A DNA stretch of 64,000 bases from Maylandia zebra (Eukaryota; Chordata; Actinopteri; Cichliformes; Cichlidae). A model generated the notes under the pieces. The model was not told the origin of the DNA. It saw nothing but the letters and a program-made list of their open reading frames with translations, and did not search any database. This document shows, in pieces, positions 11,264 through 22,682 of this stretch; the stretch's first letter is position 1; each line of letters begins with the position of its first letter. The stretch lies in contig NC_135174.1 in the NCBI RefSeq assembly GCF_041146795.1, positions 22,468,878-22,532,877 of the forward strand. The letters run 5' to 3'. Both the position numbers and the translations under genes were made by a program.

Positions 11264-13147
11264 TAACTAATTAATAACGGACTATAACCGACCAGCTTCT
11301 CCAATGATGAATGCAGATGCTTCACTGGCTGATGAGCTGAACACGTTTTATGCTCGCTTCGACGCCACAGCAATTAAAACAACAAACGGCTGCGCGCGCT
11401 CGGAGTGCACCAGTGAAGAAAATGCATTCGTCATCACAGAGCATGCCGTGAGGAACACCTTCAGGAGGGTGAACACCAGGAAGGCAGCAGGACCAGATGC
11501 AATTCCTGGCCGGGTCCTTAGAGCCTGCGCTGATCAACTAGCACCGGTGTTCACGGAGATCTTTAACCTCTCCCTGGCCCAAGCTGTGGTTCCCACGTGC
11601 TTCAAACAGTCCATTATTGTCCCTGTTCCAAAGAAACAACAGCCCGCTTGCCACAATGACTACCGTCCAGTAGCACTGACTTCAACTGTGATGAAGTGTT
11701 TTGAAAGACTGATGAGAGATCACATCACTTCTTCACTTCCTGCCACCATCGACTCACTTCAGTTTGCTTACCGGACTAATCGTTCCACAGACGATGCCAT
11801 ATCTCACCTGCTCCACACATCCCTGAGTCACCTGGACACTGGCAGAGGGAATTATGTTAGGATGCTGTTCGTGGACTACAGTTCAGCATTCAACACAATA
11901 ATTCCCTCTAAGCTTTTCACCAAGTTGACGGATCTAGGACTCAGCTCATCACTGTGTCAGTGGATCCTCAACTTCCTCACAGACAGACCCCAATCAGTGA
12001 GGGTGGGAAAACAAGTCTCCCCCTCCATCTCACTCAGCACTGGAGTGCCTCAGGGCTGTGTTTTAAGCCCCCTGCTGTACTCACTGTACACTTATGATTG
12101 TGTAGCCACATCCGACACCACCTCCATTGTCAAGTTTGCTGACGACACTGTTGTTGTGGGCCTGATCTCCGACAACATCGAGACGGCCTACCTGGAGGAG
12201 ATTAGGAACCTGGAGACCTGGTGCCAGGAGAATAACCTCCTCCTAAACATCAGCAAGACTAAGGAGCTGATTGTGGACTTCACTACAAAGCAGGCGAGGA
12301 ATTACAAACCCCTCATCATCAGTGGCACGCCAGTGGAGAGAGTGGACAGTTTCCGATACCTGGGTGTCCACATCACTCAGGACCTGTCATGGTCCTGTCA
12401 CATCAACACCCTGGTTAAGAAAGCCCGTCAGCGTCTCTTCTTCCTCAGAAGACTTAGAGACTTCCATCTGCCACTGAAGGTGCTCAAGAACTTCTACTCC
12501 TGCACCATCGAGAGCGTCCTGACGGCAAACATCTGCACCTGGTTTGGGAACAGCACCAAGCAGGACAGACGAGATCTGCAAAGGGTGGTGCGCTCGGCAG
12601 AACGCATCATTCAATCAGAGCTCCCTGACCTGCTGTCCATCTACACCAAGCGGTGCAAGTCCAAAGCTAGGAAGATTATGATGGACCTCTCCCATCCCAA
12701 CAATGGACTCTTCTCACTGTTGAGGTCTGGGAAGCGCTTCCGCTCCCTTAAGGTCAAAACAGAGAGAATGAGGAGGAGCTTCTTCCCCCAGGCTATTCGG
12801 GGCCTGAACCAGGTGTAGGACTGGACTCTCCCAAACACGTCACTATAAGACTGGACTCTCACACACGTCACCACACGCACTACCACACATTTCCTATAAT
12901 CCTATAATTCCTATAATTTATAATCCTTATCTTTATAATCTCTTCTGCTATTTGCACATTCTTTACTGTAAATTCCTAAGTTAGTTTGTAAATTTTTGTA
13001 GTAAACTGTAAATTGTAAATATTGTAAAACTTTTCTTCTGTCATTTAATGGTCGGGCATTGTACAGCTACAAGCATTTCATCCCCATGTCATACTGTGTA
13101 TGGTTGTGTGTGTGTGACAAATAAAATTTGAATTTGAATTTGAATTT
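11264..13147 (+). mobile_element. Rex1-like LINE, 5'-truncated, in intron of copy A
   Basis: Inserted in intron 3 of copy A. Unit B has the uninterrupted site (CTAATTAACTAATGTAAACAG at about 51921-51941). The element starts just before an open reverse-transcriptase frame and ends in ACAAATAAAATTTGAATTTGAATTTGAATTT, a (GAATTT)n tail. The endonuclease part is absent, as expected for abortive reverse transcription. The target duplication is very short or absent (AA/TAA). Confidence 0.85.
11304..12818 (+). CDS. LINE reverse transcriptase (partial ORF2), open
   Basis: 504 codons without interruption. It contains RT signatures in order: GPDAIPGRVL (about 65), DYRPVALTS (about 120), the catalytic VDYSSAFNT (about 193), STGVPQGCVLSPLLYSLYT (about 246) and FADDTVVVG (about 280), then the thumb and C-terminal KKARQRLFFLRRL and FFPQAIRGLN. 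The SSAFNT motif matches the site used for Rex1 degenerate primers, so I place it in the Rex1/Babar group. The apurinic endonuclease is missing. The open frame implies recent insertion. It acts on the element's own RNA and has no role in the sialyltransferase. Confidence 0.85.
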   Translation: MMNADASLADELNTFYARFDATAIKTTNGCARSECTSEENAFVITEHAVRNTFRRVNTRKAAGPDAIPGRVLRACADQLAPVFTEIFNLSLAQAVVPTCFKQSIIVPVPKKQQPACHNDYRPVALTSTVMKCFERLMRDHITSSLPATIDSLQFAYRTNRSTDDAISHLLHTSLSHLDTGRGNYVRMLFVDYSSAFNTIIPSKLFTKLTDLGLSSSLCQWILNFLTDRPQSVRVGKQVSPSISLSTGVPQGCVLSPLLYSLYTYDCVATSDTTSIVKFADDTVVVGLISDNIETAYLEEIRNLETWCQENNLLLNISKTKELIVDFTTKQARNYKPLIISGTPVERVDSFRYLGVHITQDLSWSCHINTLVKKARQRLFFLRRLRDFHLPLKVLKNFYSCTIESVLTANICTWFGNSTKQDRRDLQRVVRSAERIIQSELPDLLSIYTKRCKSKARKIMMDLSHPNNGLFSLLRSGKRFRSLKVKTERMRRSFFPQAIRGLNQV

Positions 13148-13489
13148 AATGTAAACAGATTAGTTAAAGTATGCATTTTAGGCATTTTTTGTTATTTTGA
13201 GTGAATGAAGACTTATGAGAGACAATCGAGCGACTGTTTTGGTAGTCGCTCTATTGTAATTTAACAGAGAACTATTTTGTCTGGAAATTTTCATGTGCCG
13301 AATTTAATGTGGTTCGATATGAAAGAGTTTACACATCATGAGAGTGTTGGGATGAATCATGCTATTTTTTCAGGTGATGTATTATATTTTCTGATGGTGG
13401 CTATAAAGATTTAGTTGTTAATATCCATCGATTCAAACTATATGCTACCTGCATCATATTGTCTTGTTTGAGACATCGTTATAAAGACA

Positions 13490-13630
13490 TACCGTAATGA
13501 TAAGTCAACATTGAAACACCTGCGGCTTTTAGTCAGGTGCGGCTAATGTATGTACAAAACGGGATTTTCCCCTGATTTTAGCTTGTGCGGCTAATATTCA
13601 GGTGCGCTTTGTAGTCCGGGAAATACGGTA
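13490..13630. mobile_element. Short MITE with TA target duplication
   Basis: The element begins CCGTAATGATAAG and ends GGGAAATACGG, flanked by TA on each side. Unit B has the same intron with a single TA (52261-52262). About 137 bp, non-coding, with short imperfect inverted ends (ACCGTA / TACGGT). TA duplication suggests a Tc1/mariner-type mobiliser, but the family is not identified. Confidence 0.75.
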
Positions 13631-13657
13631 CATCTTTTAAATATGAAACGTTAGTTT

Positions 13658-15393
13658 AAAGCAAACTAACGGGGCTAGCAGGAGGGGCTATGCGCTTACC
13701 TGCTGCTCTCTGGCAGGTAGCTCCATGCCCTCCTGGGTTTTAAAGGCACCTTAGAACACACATGCATCAACACTACATATGAGCGGGCGGAGGGAGGTTT
13801 GGAGTCTTCACACACCCCCATTCTCTGCGGCCTGCTGGAGCAGGGGGCTAGGAGGAGAAGTTGGCTGTCCGACTGGGGTCTGGAGTGTGGGGGCTCCCTG
13901 CTGCTGCGGAGTCGGGGCGGTCTGCTTCTCCCTACCCCAGGGAAAGGGGTAACACCACCTGGGTCTGGGTGCAGTTTCCTTCTCCAGGGGCAAGGGTACC
14001 TAGACCCGGGGCTTAGAGTACGCTTGGGGAGTGTGATTGTGTGTACAGTGTCTCTCTATGTCTGTCTCCACGTTGGGTGAGTGTTGAGTAATTGCATATG
14101 AGAGCATGAGGGTGGGAATGGATGTTTGTATCTGTCTGTGTGTGCCTGTATGTCTGTGTCTATATGTCAGGTCGGGTATCAGACGCCACCTCTCTGGGGA
14201 CATCTCAGGCCCTCTAAGGTTTGGAGGCCTATCTCCCCCTACTACCACTTCCCCTGCCAGTGGCAGACACCCTCAGACATCGTTGCGTTGGTGGTTCTTT
14301 GTGTCCGGGGGTGGGCGTCCAGGTACACACCGGCTCACTCCTTGGTGGCTGCTTATTGGGCCCTGGAGCCTGGGGCTCGCTCGGGCCACTTCGGGGGTGG
14401 GGTTCCCTTGGCCTCTCGGCCTGGGGCTCGGTCACTCTGGCACAGCTGGCTGCCGGCGGAGCTCACGGGCACGCCACTGCAACCCCCTTGGCTTCTGCTC
14501 TGCAGCTGCTGAGTGACCCTTATCTGGGGCTCTCCTCAGCTCTTCCTGGGACAGTGGCGCAGCTGCCCCTCTGTTGGTCTTCCTTGGTCTCTTGTGTTCT
14601 GAGGGCCTCTGGATGTCTGGAGGTTTGATCTCCTCCATACCTGCTTCATGCCCTGGAGGACGGGGCTGTGGCCCCCCCACACCCTCTAGCAGATCATTAC
14701 ATGAAGGAACCTTTTAAATACAAGCGCGTCCATGCTCACAGGTGTACACACGGGTGCTCACACACACAAACTACACCCTTTTTGGCTCCTACCTCAAAGC
14801 ACACTGTGTTCTGTTGATCTTATGTGCTGCACAATAATGTTTAATATTTAGTATTTACAGTTATATTCCCATAGATCATCGTGATGTTGTTTATTATGTT
14901 GCTCTCGTTTTCTTCTACTTGTTTTCTTTTTTTCATTCTTAACAGGTGAAATTAAAAAAGTATCTACTGTTATCTATTGTTAGCTAGTTTATTGTGATGG
15001 TGTTGTTTTTATTATGTTGCTCTTTGTTGTTTGTTTGTTTTCTCTTCTGGTTTTTTATCTCCATACAGTTGATCCAGGTGTTTTGTCTTTTTTTTTTTCT
15101 TCCCCCCTTTCTCACCGTCTCTTCTCCTCTCTATTTTTCTTTCTCTCCCTCTCTTTCCTTCATTCTTTCTCCCTGTCCTATCCTCCAGTCATGTCTGTCC
15201 CGTCTTTAAAAAACGAAAATAAAATAAATACATAATTATAATAAAGGTCAATCAAATGGACCAATATGGCAAGGCCATGATGATCCACTTGGTAAAGTAA
15301 ATCCACTTGGGATCTTTCTTGGCCTTCAGACAACAATTCTGATGGCTAAAGATCCAAATGGGACAGTCAAAAAAAAAAAAAAAGCAAACTAAC
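13658..15393 (+). mobile_element. Retroposon with poly-A tail and 13-bp target duplication
   Basis: A 1.7-kb GC-rich insertion (13671-15380) flanked by AAAGCAAACTAAC on both sides (13658-13670, 15381-15393). It ends in an A run. Unit B carries the empty site at about 52290-52302. No reverse transcriptase is present. Overlapping open frames between 13.8 and 14.7 kb are a by-product of high GC. A long pyrimidine stretch lies at 15095-15180. It is probably the 5'-truncated 3' untranslated part of an L1/Tx1- or RTE-like LINE. Confidence 0.8.
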
Positions 15394-15711
15394 AAACCTC
15401 TTCTACTCATACAGCAACTTTTGGTTTGCAGATGTGATGGATTCAGTAAAGCTGATTCCAAAGCCAAAAGAGCCACTGCTTCTCCCAAAACCAGGTGGTG
15501 ATGGCTGCGTGCGCTGTGCTGTGGTAGGTACTGGAGGAATCCTGAACGGCTCAAAGAAGGGGGTGGAAATCGATGGCCATGATTACGTTTTTCGGTAAGA
15601 CAAAAAAAAAAAAAAACCCAAGCAAACCTCTTGGCTTTGTTTGACAGGCACTAGGCCAAGTGTAGAAAAGATAAAGCAGTGTAAAGCATACTGCTTTATC
15701 TTTCTCTGTGA

Positions 15712-16660
15712 CTTTCATATAGGGCTGGGTATTGTCACTGATTTCTAGAATCTATTTGATTCTGATTCACAAGGTCCCAAATCGATCCACGATTTGATTC
15801 AATTCGATTCACGATTCGATTCAAATTGGGGAAATTTTGCCTCAGACAGTCAGAAAAATTATAATTCAGATCATGCATCAGTACATTTCCATATTTTTAT
15901 ATCTATAAAAAGAGAACTGACACTTGCGAGACTTTATCAAAGGTGTAAGCATCACAGCAGATGCTGTGATGTTACTTGTTAAGTAGCTGAGGATGAAACA
16001 AAGAAAAACGTGAAGGTGATTTTCCTGACCTGGGATTTTATAAAAATATTCTGCAGTAGATCAAAAACGAAAGAAAATCATTAATCAACATATAAACATT
16101 ACCTGATGCTGCTGACCTGAAGCAGAGCAAAGTTACAGAGGTTTTATTAGAGACAGAGCTAAGTATTTTGCAATTTTGCATAATTTAAAGTTCAAATTTG
16201 TTCAGTATTGAACAGCAGAAATGAGGCTTTCTTTTTGGAAGTAAGTAAAAGGAAAAAAAACAGCGTCCCACAGCGCTGTAAACAACGGTAGACTTTTGCG
16301 TAACAAGCAAGCGAATAATCAGAAAACAGAAACTCTTCTTGAAGTATACTGAGAGCGAGAGAGAGCTGTGCATGAAGTGTGATTTTATCATGGTGGAAGC
16401 AAAACGGCAAAAGTCAGAGGGAATTCACGACGATGTTTAAGTGAAGCCTAGTTTGGATCTTCTTTTGCTGCTGGTTTGGTCAATATTGTTTGGTGAGTGA
16501 TGAAACCTGCAGCTTTTTGTGAGGTTTAACCTGAGATTCTGGTGTTTAAATTTATATTAAAAAGTCAATTCAGGATTTTAATGAATTGATATCACGTTAT
16601 CCAAGCTAGAATCGATTTTAATCGATAAATCGATCATCAAAACCCACCCCTACTTTCATA
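15712..16660. mobile_element. Non-autonomous hAT element
   Basis: Body 15720-16652, flanked by the 8-bp duplication CTTTCATA (15712-15719, 16653-16660). Terminal inverted repeats are TAGGGCTGGGTATTG and, inverted, TAGGGGTGGGTTTTG. The interior has no transposase frame. It lies in intron 4 of copy A. Confidence 0.85.
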
Positions 16661-16759
16661 CCATAATTTACAAAATTAACTTTATTTTGTATTCAGTAAC
16701 ACTTTAAACTTGTGAGAGGTAGAAATTAGACAGCAGGGGACCCAACGGTTGTTTTTTAT

Positions 16760-16872
16760 CATAGACTTCTGTACAACTGCTGTCATTCACGAAGAATGGA
16801 GGCTTCCATATTCATTCACTTCCGTACTGGCTTTACTCTTTCGATGTCCAACCTTTATATATAGTCTATGGC
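16760..16872. repeat. Short inverted-end repeat (CATAGACT/AGTCTATG)
   Basis: A fragment with CATAGACT at the left and AGTCTATG at the right. A shortened form of the same sequence is kept in unit B (54726-54810), so it predates the duplication. Probably an old MITE. Confidence 0.4.
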
Positions 16873-17023
16873 TATATAAATCTCGTATCAAAGAAACTCT
16901 TGTATTGATTTTAAAAAATCTAAATAAAATGTTTATAAAATTCCACAAAAACAACATTTTTGTTTATTTTCTAACTACAAAAAGTTGGAACAGGTAAAAA
17001 CAAGGAAAATGAAGTAGGGCTAC

Positions 17024-17055
<32 letters not shown>

Positions 17056-17603
17056 AAACAAAACAAAACAAAACAAAACAAAAACACCTAGCTGAACATT
17101 CAGCTAACTAACAAGTCAGTGACATAATTGGGTATAAAAAGAGCATCTTGAAGAAGATGGACAGCAGTTCAACAACATACAAAACACCAAGTCTACAAAT
17201 TATGGAAAAATGTTCCTCAACAAAAAAACATAAAAGGTTCCTAGACTTACATCATTGTTTCTATAGAAAAATAATTTAGTCATTATTTGAATTCAATTCG
17301 ATTAATTTTTTCATATACCAACTATCATCTGAAGGCACTTTTTATTGTAAGGTAAAGATGCTAAAATAATACAGAGAACAAGCCAAGGACCCCTCCTGAA
17401 GGGAAAATGTCCTATTTAACAGAATATCCATCTACTGTGACCAGTTAGGGGTGATGGTTTACAGTACAATGTTTACAATTTGCAGTATTTACTGTGAATA
17501 ATATCATAAAAAGATCCACACAGTCTAGAGAAATCTCTACAAGAGAGAGGGCCACAAATCAATATTGTGCTTGATGTTTGGACCCTCAGGTGGCCAAAAT
17601 CAT

Positions 17604-17914
17604 TTAACCTCCTAAGACCCGAACCCTTTCATAGCATCCATTTTTAATTTCTCTTTGCTGTTTGGGCTGACTGGGACTAGATAAATGTAAAAACAAAGAA
17701 TTAGCTGATTTGTATTTTTTTTTCCTGATTTTTGTTTTTGACAAAAATGAGATCCACATATGAGGAAATGTGTTTTAAATATCGATTCAATAGTGACAGC
17801 ATAATGTCCTCGTAAGTGGATATCAGGCCCTTGTAGAGTAAAATGTAGTATTTTGGTCTAGACCAGCCAAAATATGATCTCCACATATGTGGACGCCAGA
17901 TCCTAGGAGGTTAA
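17604..17914. mobile_element. piggyBac-like MITE (TTAA target)
   Basis: Body 17608-17910 begins CCTCCTAAGACC and ends GATCCTAGGAGG, a near-perfect inverted pair, with TTAA on both sides (17604-17607, 17911-17914). TTAA duplication with CC..GG ends is the piggyBac pattern. About 300 bp, non-coding. It lies in a 1.3-kb stretch of intron 4 (about 17305-18617) absent from unit B. Confidence 0.75.
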
Positions 17915-20900
17915 AGTAACTAAGGCAGAGTGAAAAACTAGTCAGAAAAATTGAAAGTTGAAACTTGTCAGAGATTTACAGTTAACAAACGGTCAGGTGA
18001 ATAAAGAAAACTGAGACACTTGATACTGATAACGTGCGGCACGGGTGAATCTCAGACAGAGAGACACCACGAACTGCAGTATTCGTTTATTTTTATAGGT
18101 TACATCGTCAATATGCAAATATAATCACATTTCCTGTTACGCAGGTCCTGATGCTGTCTGTGTGTAAGCTGTGTTTGTGTGTGTGTGTCACAAAGTGTGT
18201 GTGTTGCAAGTCAGTTTCTAAGAATAATATAATGCAAGTCAACTTCTGCGGATGTGTATTTCTGTACTGATCTCTTGCGGTAAATGAACACAGAGTCACA
18301 GGGTCAGCTTCCTGTTTCTACAGAAAACTGAGTCTGGTGAAATATGTGAACATAAGTATAACATAACATTTGAAGCATAATCAAATAAAACAATAAAAAC
18401 TCCCTAACAAAACTCTTTTTAAAAATTATAGTCTTTCTCTCTCTTCTCTCTATGAGAACACAATGTCTATCTATTTATGGTTTATGGTTATCAGTGCTTA
18501 AGGAATTCATTACATGTTTCAGCAAGACATACTATTACATCTATTTCAACAACAGTTCTCCACCTGCTGAACTGGCCTGCCTTCAGTCCACACCCTACAA
18601 TTACTAAAATAACTTTGTGAGATGTGAAATGATGAATAGGATAGAGATGACACAGAACACCACAGTTCCCAAATAGTTATGGAGGTTTATTAGAATACAG
18701 ACAGTTGATGCACAGTTGTAAATATGGACAAATCTTTTTAAGAGGTGTTGGTGCCATCAAAGTGTAATATTCTTCTTAAAATGGTACATTTTTTTCTGTG
18801 TTCCATTGTGTATAATATGTGTGTTTATCCGATTTGCAAATAACTGCAGTCTGATACACTTTACACAATGTTCCAGCATGTTTCGAATTAGAGTTGCTTT
18901 ATGATGATACTTCACATGAAATTGCTCACTGTCCCACAAGCAGTTTATATATGGCAGATATTTGTAGTCAACACCTAGACATTGGTATTGCACTTTTAGC
19001 TAGCAACAACTGATAAAATGTATTCTTGTCTTGTCTGGCAGGATGAATGGTGCCATCACTAAGGGTTATGAGGAAGATGTAGGAAACAAAACATCGGTTT
19101 ACGTTCACACAGCCCACTCCATCACGACATCACTTTACTTGCTCAAGAAGTACGGGTACAAATCTGCCCCTCATGACGAGGTACTTAAACTTCAAAGACA
19201 ACAGTGTTGTATCGTACTTATTTTCCCTGCACAGAATAAACATAAGGGCTCCCCTTTTCCTTTTGACAGGGTATAAAATATGTGTTGATTCCAGAGGGGA
19301 TGAGGGATTTCCAGTGGCTAAAGGCTCTTCTGAGAGGAGAAAAGGTCTCTGCTGGCCCATACCGCAATAAACTGTGAGTATAAAATGCAAAAAAAAGAAA
19401 GAAAATTAATCAAGAAATGTTTTCACCACTTTCAAAAAGTTGCAATTATCCCATTAAGGAATTAAGACTCCAACTGTATTTGTTTACGTCTTGTTTTGTT
19501 TTTTGAATCATGATGTAAATGTTTTGTACTCCCAAACACATATGTTTGTTTATTTTTCAGTAAATAAATAAACACTATAACCTTCTATTTTTCTATTTCT
19601 ATTTTATGGGACACATAATGATGCCACTGAGGAGAAAGTTATTAAGATTATTTGTACTATCATACATTATCCTTTACAGTATTTATACAACAATTGGACA
19701 AAATAAAATATTAATCAATACAAATATATATATTTAATCTATTAATTTATTCAAAGTCTGTTATCTTAGGTCAACACTGTAACATAATATAATATAGAAA
19801 AAAAAGAAAGAAAAAAAACATGAATTTAACCAAATTAAATTCAACCAGTTGCCATTTGTTTCACAAATGCAAATTTTGAGTGTACATGGAAGCTTTACCT
19901 GCATACATATAAAATGTTTGTGACATGTAATTTAAATGTATCTTTCTAATATGTCTTTTACAAATCAAAATATCTTCTGTGGCATATATGTGACTAACAA
20001 GTGTGCCATATTTCGTCTTCTAACCTCACCAGACCAAGGACCTACTATTCAGGGCAATACAATGAAAGTCGTTTCTACGTTCTGCACCAGGACTTCCTCC
20101 GATATGTGCGGAACAGGTCAGCCTGCAATTAACACCCTGTACATAGTATTTTTGTTAAAAGGGCTATGAATAGTTAGAAGAAAGCTTTCATGGCTACTGG
20201 ATGGACTCACGCGCAGACAGTTCTTTCTTTGAGAACAAAAGGAGATTATTTATTTACAACAGGGATCACCTCAGTGCTATATATATGTGCAGTGAGTTGG
20301 GAGGGGGTCCAGGGAGAGAAGGGGGGGGGGGTATCCACACACATGCTTCCTCTTCCACACAGTCACCGCCACAGCTCCTCCGCACACACGCACTCCTCTT
20401 CAGCCACACTCGCTCTGAAACTCCACACACGCTGCCACACCCGTTTGTTGTTTACAGCTCTACCCCAGGAATGCAACCTTGTTAGCTAATTCAACCATAC
20501 AGTTGGGATTCCTATTAGAAATGAACAATAAGGATGAGAAACAAGCAAAACATCACTGGAATAACTGTTATAAGATTGTAACTCAGACATGAATGTCAGC
20601 ATGAACAGAAGTCAGCATGATCTGAAGTCCAGTCTTCTTGAAGAACATCAAGTAATTTACACTGAGTAATTTTCTATGCATGTGTTCTTTTACAGTGTGT
20701 TTGGGATTTGGAGGTTGCCTATTCTGCTGTCATAGAAGTGTAGCTCATTTTCCCCATGTGTATGCTTAATTGATGCTTCTTCTTCACTCACAGGTTCTTA
20801 CTGTCACCTAATCTGAATAAAACATCCTGGTTTTTGGTCAGACCAACCAACGGGGCATTCACTGTCTTCTTGGCTCTGCACACCTGTGACATAGTGAGTT

Positions 20901-21283
20901 AAAACTACTTGAAATTTGTGTGCTTATTGTTGGTATTCACAGCTTTAGAAGCATTGACCTGGCAATTAACTCTAGAATGAGCAAGTCAACTTTCAGGAGC
21001 TTTCTCACACAGCCCAGATGAATCAGAAATAAGATGAAGAGTCAAAGACACCTTTCATGAAAAAGCACATTTTTGCTCTGCAAGTTAAACAAAAGGTCCG
21101 CCCCATTGGGATTAATACAGTGCCACCCACCACATACTTCCCTTCATGAAACATAAGCGTTTTCACTGTTCTTGGTGTTTTAAATCCAAGAATAACTGGG
21201 ATGAATCTGATGGATCCCAACCATCATAGCCTTTGCCTCTCTAACTTTGTCCTCAACCTGCCTTCCTCTTATTTTAATAAAAA

Positions 21284-21284
<1 letters not shown>

Positions 21285-21352
<68 letters not shown>
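21285..21352. repeat. (CA)n microsatellite in last intron of copy A
   Basis: Pure CA run. The matching run in copy B (58082-58158) is a little longer. Confidence 0.98.
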
Positions 21353-21355
<3 letters not shown>

Positions 21356-22682
21356 ATTATAATATATTTGTCCTACTCTTTTCCCCCCCTTTCTGTCTTC
21401 CTCAGGTGGATGCATATGGATTTATGACTGACGACTAACTACTATGTTGAGAAAAACATGAGCAAAGTCATTTTCTACCTCAACCATGACTACATTTTGG
21501 AGAAGAATACATGGAAAGACCTTCATAACAGGAAAATAATCAGGCTGTATGAAAGAACTGAGTCAAAAGCAAAGAACTAAAAGCAACACTGACATGATCA
21601 AGATTTCTGATTACCAGATTTAAAAAACAACTATGTGTACTTTCCAAAGACTGAGACAATATGTGATGCTCAGTTTTACTCATTATGGTAGCTGGTTTTA
21701 TTTTTCTGCAACTCCTTTTGTGGTTTTATCAAAAGCAAAAGACGATCGAGCAGTAATATCTCATTAATGATGCAAACTAAACCATCCAAAGCAAAGATGC
21801 TATGATTATTATCACTCATGTTATTTTAATGTGCATCTCTGTGGGTAAATTTCCATAGATTAAAATCAAGCATCGACAACAGCTGGGATTGAGTCAAGAG
21901 CATTAATGCAGATGAACTCTTTGCCTCTTTTTTTTTTTTTTACTATTGGTTTAATTTGGTCACATTGAAGGGTTTTCAGCATAACTGGCCTGTTTTAAGT
22001 TATGCCAACATTGTAGTTTAGAAATTAAGTAGGAAACTCTAAAATCTTGTAATCTCTAAAATTTTTTGGACATTCAGATGTGGAGTTGGGGTGTGTTTTG
22101 GATCTTTGTCCAAATTCTGCATAACCAAAGTGTGCTTGAGCTCCAGAGCATTCATAGCTATATCACTTATTGGCTCTGACAATCACGTTACCACAACTAT
22201 GTTTGCCTGTTAATTTTATTGAAGTGCTGTGTTAGTAGCTTGTCAGATGTGATGGGACGCAAACCTTCCAAATATTTCTGATTTTCTCTCATCAGTCCAA
22301 AAAATATTTTCAAAACAACTCTTGGGGCTCATCAACATGTTTTTGGCAAATATGTGATGAGGCTTTTTTTTTTGGTCAGCAGTAGTTTTCTTGATTCAGT
22401 AGGCAGTAATCGGGCCTTGGTCTGGTTAGTAAATTTGTGGTTAATCAAAGTTAATTCATGATTTAAAAAGCTGGGGCAATTCCTTTTTTACTTGGGACCA
22501 GGTAGGTTTGGATATTTTTTCCCCTTTAATAAAATATTTGTATTTAACTTTTGTTAATTTATTCTATTAGCATCTTTGTATAATAATAAAATGTGTTCAA
22601 TGATCTGAAGTAAGGCTGACAAATATGCAAAAAACAAAATCAGCAAGAGTGCAAATACCTTTTCATAGCACCGCATGCATAG

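Larger units (their letters stand above)
10006..21580 (+). pseudogene. st6galnac1-like: ST6GalNAc-type sialyltransferase copy A, inactivated
   Basis: Homologue of the gene at 50626-58401. Exons: 10006-10103, 10261-10534, 10708-10870, 15432-15594, 19042-19180, 19270-19373, 20033-20116, 20794-20893 and 21406-21580. Lesion 1: codon 22, in the membrane anchor, is TAG (10069-10071) where copy B has TTG. Lesion 2: 14 bases are missing after 21435 relative to copy B, so the frame stops at TAA 21436-21438 just after motif S (AYGFMTDD). Motif III (YYVE) and motif VS (H-x4-E) are therefore lost from the frame, though their bases remain downstream. All splice sites are still canonical. Motif VS His is catalytic in the family, so even a protein made from an alternative start should be inactive. 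It could still be transcribed. Confidence 0.85.

Noticed and set aside
13799-14680. Several overlapping long open frames on both strands
   Set aside because: They lie in a GC-rich retroposon, overlap each other in many frames, and show no domain.
19130-19390. Minus-strand frame of 86 codons, repeated at 55701-55961
   Set aside because: Antisense shadow of sialyltransferase exons; it is conserved only because the segment is duplicated.
21247-21438. Frame starting before the CA repeat and running into AYGFMTDD
   Set aside because: The upstream part is intron and microsatellite; only the end is the last exon of copy A.
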